DNA of 39,607 nucleotides from Parafrankia sp. EUN1f (GTDB lineage Bacteria; Actinomycetota; Actinomycetes; Frankiales; Frankiaceae): assembly GCF_000177675.1 (NCBI RefSeq), contig NZ_ADGX01000080.1, positions 1 to 39,607 on the forward strand. Reading direction: 5' to 3'. The notes under the pieces are model-generated. The model saw only the letters and a program-made list of their open reading frames with translations, did no database searches and was not told where the DNA came from. A program made the translations under genes and the position numbers. This document shows, in pieces, positions 33,230-39,607 of the stretch (position 1 is its first letter; each line of letters begins with the position of its first letter).

Positions 33230-34077
33230 GAGGAACCATGGATTACCGTGCGCCGCAAACCATCGATAGCGGTGCGCCTCAAACCGCCGATAGCGGGCGG
33301 AAAGACATCGTACTCGAAGCCCGTGGCCTGGTGAAGCGATACGGACAGGTCACGTGCCTGGACGGCTGCGACTTCGATCTTCGCGTCGGCGAGGTACTTG
33401 CGGTCATTGGCGACAACGGGGCTGGCAAGTCCAGTCTGATCAAGGCGCTCTCCGGCGCTCTCATCCCAGACGAGGGACAGATCCTGGTCGACGGTGAGCC
33501 GGTCCGCTTTCATAACCCCACCGACGCCCGCCGGTATGGCATTGAGACCGTCTATCAGGACCTCGCGGTCGCGCCCGCATTAGACATCGCGACCAACATG
33601 TTTCTGGGCCGCGAACTCCGACGCAAAGGACCACTGGGCCGCTACCTGCGGATCCTAGACAAGCCGGCGATGAAGCACCAGGCCGAGCAGGAAATGAGTA
33701 AACTGAAAATCGGCCTCCGATCGATGACGAGCCCGGTCGAGAACCTTTCCGGCGGTCAACGCCAAGGGGTCGCCGTCGCCCGGGCAGCGGCCTTCGCCCA
33801 GCGACTGGTCATTATGGACGAGCCCACAGCCGCCTTGGGGGTCCGGGAAACCGGACAAGTCCTCGACCTCATCCGGCGCATCCGGGACCGCGGCCTGCCG
33901 GTCATCCTCATCAGCCACAATATGCCAAATGTCTTCGAAGTCGCGGACCGCATCCACATCCAGCGGCTGGGGCGGCGGGCTGCGGTCGTACTACCGACGG
34001 AGTGCACCATGCCCGAGGTGGTAGCCATCATGACCGGCGCAACATCCACAGGGGGACCCGCGCCTGCAGGAGCGTAG
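33226..34077 (+). CDS. frcA: Sugar ABC transporter ATP-binding protein, single-domain FrcA type
   Basis: A 283-residue ATPase. ATG 33226 overlaps the permease stop and has an AGGAG site in the permease end; a second ATG is at 33238. The first 25 residues are a small repeat (RAPQTIDSGAPQTADSG). Walker A is GDNGAGKS (62-69), the Q-loop lies in VYQDLAVAP, the ABC signature is LSGGQRQGVAVARA (about 173), Walker B is LVIMDEP (Asp198, Glu199), and the H-loop is LISHNM. All catalytic residues are present. Most CUT2 systems use a double-length RbsA-type ATPase, whereas FrcA-type fructose importers use one domain; that length is a main reason for favouring fructose. It energises the importer at the inner membrane face. 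Confidence 0.92.
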   Translation: MRGTMDYRAPQTIDSGAPQTADSGRKDIVLEARGLVKRYGQVTCLDGCDFDLRVGEVLAVIGDNGAGKSSLIKALSGALIPDEGQILVDGEPVRFHNPTDARRYGIETVYQDLAVAPALDIATNMFLGRELRRKGPLGRYLRILDKPAMKHQAEQEMSKLKIGLRSMTSPVENLSGGQRQGVAVARAAAFAQRLVIMDEPTAALGVRETGQVLDLIRRIRDRGLPVILISHNMPNVFEVADRIHIQRLGRRAAVVLPTECTMPEVVAIMTGATSTGGPAPAGA

Positions 34078-34181
34078 CCACGAGCCCGTAGGAACAGGCC
34101 GTACACCAGCCGCGGCTAGTCTGTCAGGACCGGCCGTCGCCCATGGCCGCATATCCGAGCCATCCGAAGGAAGACAAGCCA

Positions 34182-35141
34182 GTGACCGGTTACGTCGCCG
34201 TGGTCGGAGAGAACGTCGCCGACGCCATTGTCCAACCATCGGAAACACCGAGCGGTCCGATGCAGTGGCAGATCTTCCCTGGGGGCAGCCCCGCAAACAC
34301 AGCAGTTGCCCTCGGTCGGCTCGGCACACCGACCAGATTCCTTAGCAGGCTGCCCTGCGGTATTCTTGGTGGGCTGTTTGCGCGACGCCTCAATGACTCC
34401 TCGGTCGATCTATCTTTGAGTACATGGTCGGATGAACCCGCGACACTTGCGATCACGTCGGTGGAGAACTCGGTAGCGCACTATGAGTTCTACGCGAATG
34501 GGACCGTCGACTGGCAGTGGCGCCCGGGTGAACTGCACCCAGCGCGGCTACAGGGAGCATCGTGTATCCACGCCGGCTCACTCGGACTGATCATGGAGCC
34601 TGGGGGTCGTATCGTCGAAGAGCTCTTGGAGTCCATCCGGGAGCACGCTACAGTTTCCATCGATCCAAACGTGCGCACCACGCTGGTGAGTTCAGAACAT
34701 TACCGGTCAAGATTGAAGGAATGGTACCGACTCGCAGATATCTTCCGGATCAGTGAAGATGACCTCACCCACCTAGCTCCGGGATCCACTCCCGAACGGA
34801 TTATCGGCGAACTCATCGAAACCGGAATCCAACTCGTCATCGTTACTCGAGGCGAAGCAGGTGTACTCGCATCCTTCCGGGGCGCATTGATCGACGTGCC
34901 GGCAGTACGCACCGAGGTCGTCGACACCATCGGTGCAGGCGATGCCTTCTCTGCTGGCCTCCTGCACTGGCTCCATCAGAACGGCCATCTCGGCGGTCGC
35001 CTCGAATGCCTAGACCAGCAAGGAGCCCGCAGTGCCCTCGTGTTCGCCTCCCACGTTGCTGCGCTGACCTGCGCGGCCCCTGGCGCCGACCCGCCTTGGA
35101 ACCGACATCTGACACCGGCCGTCAGAAATCTCCTGCGATGA
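34182..35141 (+). CDS. PfkB-family sugar kinase, probably fructokinase
   Basis: A 319-residue cytoplasmic ribokinase/PfkB kinase. I start at GTG 34182 (MTGYVAVVGENVAD) with a GAAGGAAG site; an ATG at 34143 would add 13 residues with a poorer site. The N-terminal PfkB motif FPGGSPANTAVALGRLG is near 35-51. The C-terminal catalytic motif DTIGAGDAFSAGLL has the anion-hole Gly-Ala-Gly and the catalytic base Asp254. Between them lie the lid region and DPNVRTTL, typical of fructokinases. It follows the importer ATPase by about 100 bases on the same strand, so it should phosphorylate the imported sugar. With fructose the product would be fructose-6-phosphate, which an isomerase encoded elsewhere would convert to the substrate of zwf. 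2-keto-3-deoxygluconate kinase is a possible alternative. Confidence 0.85.
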   Translation: MTGYVAVVGENVADAIVQPSETPSGPMQWQIFPGGSPANTAVALGRLGTPTRFLSRLPCGILGGLFARRLNDSSVDLSLSTWSDEPATLAITSVENSVAHYEFYANGTVDWQWRPGELHPARLQGASCIHAGSLGLIMEPGGRIVEELLESIREHATVSIDPNVRTTLVSSEHYRSRLKEWYRLADIFRISEDDLTHLAPGSTPERIIGELIETGIQLVIVTRGEAGVLASFRGALIDVPAVRTEVVDTIGAGDAFSAGLLHWLHQNGHLGGRLECLDQQGARSALVFASHVAALTCAAPGADPPWNRHLTPAVRNLLR

Positions 35142-35595
35142 CCGTCGGATAACCGGCAGACTTAGCAGTCGCCTGCGCAATCGACTTACTACTCAAAGCG
35201 GTCTGATGGCCTGAATGAAATTCCTGGTAAGCGCCAGTTTTTCGGCGCTCAACTATCTTGGTCGTCTTGTTAGTCGGATAGGCCTGGCAATCGGATAGCT
35301 GAGGGTAAGTTCGTCTGTCGTCATTAGAATTCATATCGGGAATCTTGCAGTTATCAGGCTTAGCCCCGTTAGGGCTACAGTTGGAGTGAAGTCGGATCGC
35401 GCTCGACATCTTCCTGGTGCGACTAGCGCAGTTTCCGGTGCCCCTGGCGCAGAAACGGCCGCTGCCACATCGGTGCCTCACAGTTCCCATCCGAATAGCT
35501 TCTCGGCCGGCGACAAACGAGATACTGACATGCAGAACCTCGCTCACGCGCAGTGCGGCAACCCGTGCGGCAGGTTCATTTCGATAGGAGAACCC
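35142..35595. other. Lower-GC gap between kinase and zwf with two hairpins
   Basis: About 450 bases with less GC than the flanking genes. AGCGCC (35230-35235) pairs with GGCGCT (35244-35249) around an 8-base loop containing TTTTT. TAGCCC (35361-35366) pairs with GGGCTA (35372-35377). Either could terminate or attenuate transcription between the import genes and the Entner-Doudoroff genes. The zwf frame is open upstream to 35386, but those residues have no family match. No promoter was confidently recognised, so zwf-edd-eda may have its own promoter or be read through from the importer. Confidence 0.4.
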
Positions 35596-37074
35596 ATGCC
35601 GCAGCTTACATCGGTTTCCCCCTGCGAGATAGTAGTCTTCGGCGGCACAGGGGATCTGGCGATGCGAAAACTGATGCCAGCGCTGTACCACCGCGACCGG
35701 GACGGGCAACTCACCCGTGATTCGCGGGTCATCGCAGTGTCCCGCGCCGGGCTCGATGATGCCGGATACCGCGACAAGGTTGATTCTGAACTGCGTCGGT
35801 TCGTCCCGGAGATAATACACGAGCCGGATGTCCTGACTCGCTTCCTCCAACGCCTGCACCACATCACGGTCGACGTGGCAGAACACAGCACCTGGGATGA
35901 ACTGCGGACGCTTCTGGCGGACGGAGAAGACCGTGCACGCGTTTTCTACCTTGCCTGCGCCCCACAACTGTTCGGGCCAACCTGCGCAGGCTTGCAAACC
36001 AACGGATTAGTGACCGACAACTCCAGGGTGGTCCTCGAGAAGCCGCTTGGACATGATCTGATCTCCGCGCGCCGGATTAACGATGAAGTCGGTGCGGTCT
36101 TTGCTGAGGATCAGATATTTCGCATTGATCACTATCTTGGTAAAGAAACCGTTCAGAACCTCCTTGTGTTGAGGTTCGCCAACTCCCTTCTCGAGCCGCT
36201 GTGGAATTCTGGCGCGATCGACCACGTGCAGATTACGGTCGCAGAAACAATCGGTATCGGAGGGCGCGGCGACTATTACGATGGTTCGGGTGCCATACGT
36301 GATATGGTGCAGAATCACCTCTTGCAGCTGCTCTGTCTGGTGGCGATGGAACCACCCAGCCGACTTGACCGCGAGGCGGTCCGCGACGAGAAGCTAAAGG
36401 TTCTTCAGGCCCTATTGCCACTGACACCCGGTGACGTGGAACGGTGCGTCGTCCGAGGCCGATACACGGCTGGAATCGTAGAAGGAGTTCCAGTTCCTTC
36501 TTACCAGGACGAAGTTGATGGGAGCACGAGTACCACCGAGACGTTTGTGGCGCTGAAGGTCGAGGTCCAGAACTGGCGCTGGTCCGGGGTACCCTTCTAC
36601 CTGCGCACCGGCAAGAGGCTAGATCGTCATGCATCAGAGATCGTGGTTCAGTTCCGACCGGTTCCACATTCAATCTTCCCAGGTATCAAGGATACGATCT
36701 CTCCCAACGCTCTTGTGCTGCGGCTGCAACCTGACGAGGGCGTGCGCCTCCACTTGATGGCTAAAGAACCGGGTCCGGGCGGCGTGCGATTGCGTCCGGT
36801 CCACCTCAACCTCAGCTTCGCCGAGACTTTCAAGTCACGCCTGCCCGATGCCTACGAACGGCTACTCATGGACGTCGTTCGTGGCAACCCGACGTTGTTC
36901 ATGCGACGCGACGAGGTCGAGGCCGCATGGGCGTGGGTGGAGCCCATCCTGGCCACTCTGGCGGCGTCAAATGAATCGCCGAGGCGCTACGTAGCTGGAA
37001 CTGGTGGACCTGCTGCAGCGATCGCGTTGATCGAACGTGACGGCCGCACGTGGCATGAGGAGATATCGGAATGA
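35596..37074 (+). CDS. zwf: Glucose-6-phosphate dehydrogenase
   Basis: A 492-residue enzyme oxidising glucose-6-phosphate to 6-phosphogluconolactone with NADP or NAD. ATG 35596 ([14 protein letters not shown]) has an AGGAG site 6-7 bases upstream; 70 more codons are open upstream but carry no family sequence. The nucleotide-binding motif is [10 protein letters not shown] (16-25), with Ala where most members have Ser or Thr. LEKPLGHD follows at 148-154, and the active-site signature RIDHYLGKE is at 176-184 (His179, Lys183). The C-terminal domain has YLRTGKRL and [12 protein letters not shown] as expected. Its stop overlaps the edd start (ATGA), and no lactonase gene lies between, so that step depends on a gene elsewhere or on spontaneous hydrolysis. 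Confidence 0.94.
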   Translation: MPQLTSVSPCEIVVFGGTGDLAMRKLMPALYHRDRDGQLTRDSRVIAVSRAGLDDAGYRDKVDSELRRFVPEIIHEPDVLTRFLQRLHHITVDVAEHSTWDELRTLLADGEDRARVFYLACAPQLFGPTCAGLQTNGLVTDNSRVVLEKPLGHDLISARRINDEVGAVFAEDQIFRIDHYLGKETVQNLLVLRFANSLLEPLWNSGAIDHVQITVAETIGIGGRGDYYDGSGAIRDMVQNHLLQLLCLVAMEPPSRLDREAVRDEKLKVLQALLPLTPGDVERCVVRGRYTAGIVEGVPVPSYQDEVDGSTSTTETFVALKVEVQNWRWSGVPFYLRTGKRLDRHASEIVVQFRPVPHSIFPGIKDTISPNALVLRLQPDEGVRLHLMAKEPGPGGVRLRPVHLNLSFAETFKSRLPDAYERLLMDVVRGNPTLFMRRDEVEAAWAWVEPILATLAASNESPRRYVAGTGGPAAAIALIERDGRTWHEEISE

Positions 37075-38903
37075 GTGTGAACACGGTCCTGCACCCGATT
37101 GTCGCTGAGGTGACTGAACGGATCGCGGCTCGCAGTGCGGAAACTCGCGAAGCTTATCTATCCCGCATCCAGGCAGCAGCCCAGGCGGGCCCGACACGGA
37201 GCAGTCTAGGGTGCGCTAATCTTGCGCACGGCTTCGCTGCGTGCGCTCCGGCAGAGAAGATTGAACTCCGCGGAGCGGCCAAGCCCGACATTGCAATCGT
37301 TTCAGCATACAACGATATGCTCTCGGCCCATCAGCCGTTTGAGACCTATCCCGCGGTTCTCAAGCGCGCGGTGAGTGAGGCTGGTGGTGTCGCGCAGTTC
37401 GCCGGCGGTGTGCCCGCAATGTGTGATGGCATTACCCAGGGCCGTGCGGGTATGGAACTGTCCTTGTTCAGTCGTGATGTGATTGCGATGGCAACGGCGG
37501 TGGCGCTGGCACACGACATGTTCGACGGCGTGCTGCTACTCGGCGTGTGCGACAAGATTGTCCCCGGGCTTGTTATCGGTGCGCTGTCCTTCGGTCACCT
37601 ACCGGCCATTCTTGTCCCTGCCGGGCCGATGACCTCCGGGTTGCCCAACGCGACCAAGAGCCTCACCCGCCAGTTGTACGCCGAAGGCAAGGCCAGTCGA
37701 CAGCAGCTCCTCGACGCGGAGGCAGCCGCCTATCACAGCGCGGGAACGTGTACGTTCTACGGCACGGCCAATACCAATCAGCTCCTCATGGAGATCATGG
37801 GCCTGCACCTTCCAGGTGCCAGCTTCGTCAACCCGGATACTGATCTGCGCAACGCCCTCACCGCCGCTGCCGGGCATCGGATCACCCAGCTGACCACTCT
37901 CGGCGAGTTCCACACACCAATCGGCGAGATTATTGATGAGCGCGCGATCGTGAACGGCGTTGTCGGCTTGCTCGCCAGTGGCGGCTCGACAAACCACACC
38001 ATGCATCTCGTCGCAATTGCCGCTGCCGCAGGAATACGGTTGACCTGGGACGATTTCGATGCCCTCTCGGCCGCGGTGCCATTGCTTGCACGAATCTACC
38101 CCAATGGCCCTGCCGACGTGAACCATTTCCATGCAGCCGGAGGAACAGCGTTCCTCATCAGCGAACTGCTGGACGCAGGTATGCTGCACGGTGACGTCCG
38201 CACCGTCGCGGGCGTCGGGCTTCATCACTACCGGCAGGAACCGGTCCTGGTAGGTGACGAGCTCCTCTGGAGAAGCGGGGCGACAAAGAGCCTCGATGGG
38301 GACGTGCTGCGGCAGGTGTCCCACCCCTTCGCGCCCGATGGGGGTTTGCGTATGCTCAGCGGCGGCCTCGGTCGGGCGGTGGTGAAGACGTCTGCGGTAC
38401 GAGCCGAACATCTGCTTACTGAGGCACCAGCGAGGGTTTTCGACGACCAGGCGGAATTTCTTGCCGCATTCGAGGCGGGCGAGTTTAGCGGTGATTTCGT
38501 GGCAGTCATCCGCTACCAGGGCCCACGCGCCAACGGCATGCCTGAGCTTCACAAACTCATCCCGGCCCTCGGGGTGCTACAGGACCGCGGCCACAGGGTT
38601 GCTCTCGTGACAGACGGAAGGATGTCCGGCGCTTCGGGAAAAATTCCTGCCGCGATCCATGTCACTCCGGAGGCTGCTGCGGGCGGGCTTATCGCCCGTG
38701 TACGAGACGGCGACGTCATCCGGCTGGACGCTACGACTGGTTCGCTTGAGGTGATCGGCACTGATCTCAGCGGTCGTGAGTCGACAGAGAAGTCACTGGA
38801 CTCGGACGCGGGGACAGGGACCGGACGCGAGCTCTTCGCCGCGTTCCGGCGCGTTGTCGGTCCAGCCGACTCCGGCGCCAGCGTGCTGACGGTAGCGGTA
38901 TGA
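37071..38903 (+). CDS. edd: 6-phosphogluconate dehydratase
   Basis: A 610-residue Entner-Doudoroff enzyme converting 6-phosphogluconate to 2-keto-3-deoxy-6-phosphogluconate. ATG 37071 overlaps the zwf stop. It belongs to the IlvD/Edd family, and cysteines of the iron-sulfur motifs are visible: MCDGITQG (Cys118), GVCDKIVPG (Cys160) and [13 protein letters not shown] (Cys227). The last motif, SYND-type [14 protein letters not shown] near 78-91 and [21 protein letters not shown] near 515-535 distinguish Edd from IlvD. The length matches the Edd family (about 600). It is translationally coupled to both zwf and eda. Confidence 0.94.
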   Translation: MSVNTVLHPIVAEVTERIAARSAETREAYLSRIQAAAQAGPTRSSLGCANLAHGFAACAPAEKIELRGAAKPDIAIVSAYNDMLSAHQPFETYPAVLKRAVSEAGGVAQFAGGVPAMCDGITQGRAGMELSLFSRDVIAMATAVALAHDMFDGVLLLGVCDKIVPGLVIGALSFGHLPAILVPAGPMTSGLPNATKSLTRQLYAEGKASRQQLLDAEAAAYHSAGTCTFYGTANTNQLLMEIMGLHLPGASFVNPDTDLRNALTAAAGHRITQLTTLGEFHTPIGEIIDERAIVNGVVGLLASGGSTNHTMHLVAIAAAAGIRLTWDDFDALSAAVPLLARIYPNGPADVNHFHAAGGTAFLISELLDAGMLHGDVRTVAGVGLHHYRQEPVLVGDELLWRSGATKSLDGDVLRQVSHPFAPDGGLRMLSGGLGRAVVKTSAVRAEHLLTEAPARVFDDQAEFLAAFEAGEFSGDFVAVIRYQGPRANGMPELHKLIPALGVLQDRGHRVALVTDGRMSGASGKIPAAIHVTPEAAAGGLIARVRDGDVIRLDATTGSLEVIGTDLSGRESTEKSLDSDAGTGTGRELFAAFRRVVGPADSGASVLTVAV

Positions 38904-39556
38904 CCTCGATCTCACGCCCTTCGTCTCTGCTCAACATCGCGCCAGTGATACCGGTCGTTGTCGTGCATGACATCCGAACAGCGGTGCCGCTCGCCCGTGC
39001 TCTCGTCGCTGGAGGTTTGAACATCCTGGAGGTTACACTGCGCACCGACGCGGCCTTTCAGGCGATCAAACTGGTCACGACGGAAGTGCCGGACATTCTC
39101 GTTGGCGCTGGGACGATCACCTCGAGCGATCAGGCAAGGAAGTCCGTGGACGTCGGCGCACACTTCCTGGTCAGTCCCGGATGCACCGATCAGCTGCTAG
39201 ACGCGATGGAGGACAGCGGACTGCCATATCTACCGGGTGTTGCTACCATTTCGGAGATGCTTAAGGTTCTCGACCGCAAGAAGGCTGAGATGAAGTTTTT
39301 CCCCGCTGAGGCCGCGGGAGGTATTCCGTACCTCCGAGCGGTGGCGGGACCGCTACCGAAGATCCAGTTCTGTCCGACCGGCGGCATCACCGCCGCTACG
39401 GTGGAGGCGTATCTGGGCGAGCCGAATGTCGGATGCGTCGGCGGATCTTGGGTGACACCATCCGATGCTATCCGGGATGGTGATTGGACCCGGATCACGC
39501 AGCTTGCCCGCGGTGTCGCGTCATGGCCGAAGAGGAATGGTATGGGTCATCGGTGA
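38900..39556 (+). CDS. eda: 2-keto-3-deoxy-6-phosphogluconate aldolase
   Basis: A 218-residue class I aldolase splitting KDPG into pyruvate and glyceraldehyde-3-phosphate, the last Entner-Doudoroff step. ATG 38900 overlaps the edd stop (ATGA). The catalytic glutamate is Glu44 in ILEVTLRTD, with Arg48 for carboxylate binding. The Schiff-base lysine is Lys132 in [17 protein letters not shown] (68-73), SPGCTD (92-97) and the phosphate-binding CPTGGI (158-163) are all present, so the enzyme should be active. It ends the zwf-edd-eda unit visible here. Confidence 0.94.
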   Translation: MTSISRPSSLLNIAPVIPVVVVHDIRTAVPLARALVAGGLNILEVTLRTDAAFQAIKLVTTEVPDILVGAGTITSSDQARKSVDVGAHFLVSPGCTDQLLDAMEDSGLPYLPGVATISEMLKVLDRKKAEMKFFPAEAAGGIPYLRAVAGPLPKIQFCPTGGITAATVEAYLGEPNVGCVGGSWVTPSDAIRDGDWTRITQLARGVASWPKRNGMGHR

Positions 39557-39607
39557 ACCGCGGCCTCCTCCTAGCCGGGGGGTATTGATATCGGTGATTC
39601 GCCCCCG
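39557..39607 (+). terminator. Possible hairpin after eda at the window edge
   Basis: CGGGGG (39576-39581) can pair with CCCCCG (39602-39607) around a 20-base loop. The stem is short, the loop large and the window ends here, so whether it is a terminator or the operon continues cannot be judged. Confidence 0.25.

Noticed and set aside
35122-35334. Minus-strand 70-codon open frame starting at ATG 35334
   Set aside because: No family resemblance, no good ribosome site, and it lies in an intergenic region with hairpins and overlaps the kinase end. The longer version of this frame is the antisense of zwf.
1-39607. CRISPR arrays, tRNA or rRNA genes, phage or restriction genes
   Set aside because: No regularly spaced repeats, no recognisable tRNA or rRNA sequence and no such proteins were seen on reading either strand.

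Overview
High-GC actinobacterial DNA. Signs are GC-rich third positions, frequent GTG and TTG starts, SD-type ribosome sites, lipoprotein solute-binding proteins and a MalFG-type importer without its own ATPase. The mix of decayed IS630, IS256 and integrase-type elements would suit Frankia or a relative, but no species-diagnostic gene is present, so that is inference.

Layout. (1) About 1-7.3 kb, minus strand: a LacI-controlled carbohydrate operon read lacI, solute-binding lipoprotein, two permeases, a cytoplasmic GH32/GH68-like enzyme, a secreted three-module carbohydrate-binding protein, then the start of another gene at the left edge. Fructan or sucrose-type sugars are the best guess for substrate. 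Strong GC-rich hairpins sit at two of its gene junctions. (2) 7.3-8.6 kb: a graveyard of IS630 and IS256 transposase fragments. (3) 8.6-16 kb, minus strand: a PucR-type regulator, then lpd, E1 alpha, E1 beta and E2 of a heterotetrameric 2-oxoacid (probably pyruvate) dehydrogenase, then a histidine phosphatase. (4) 16.2-25 kb, plus strand: a FUSC-family membrane protein, an orphan sugar-binding protein with a damaged lipobox, a 0.5-kb lower-GC leader full of small repeats, and a 1334-residue protein holding two complete TM-sensor-TM-PAS-GGDEF modules in tandem. (5) 25-28.2 kb: an IS256/IS5-like chimera and a pyruvate kinase gene enclosed by about 175-bp inverted arms from the 5' end of an integrase-type IS. 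(6) 28.2-29.4 kb: an orphan branched-chain-amino-acid-type binding protein of lower GC. (7) 29.7-39.6 kb: a LacI repressor divergent from a sugar ABC importer (binding protein, permease, ATPase), a PfkB sugar kinase, and the Entner-Doudoroff genes zwf, edd and eda joined by ATGA overlaps.

How it fits together. Region 7 can be read as one route: import a sugar (fructose fits best), phosphorylate it and, with an isomerase encoded elsewhere, pass it through zwf-edd-eda to pyruvate and glyceraldehyde-3-phosphate. Pyruvate kinase and the dehydrogenase complex in the same window act just downstream. A 16-bp perfect palindrome overlapping the likely promoter of the importer is the obvious LacI operator. 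The most unusual items are the tandem diguanylate cyclase, the orphan paralogue of the sugar-binding protein encoded just before it, and the IS-enclosed pyruvate kinase.
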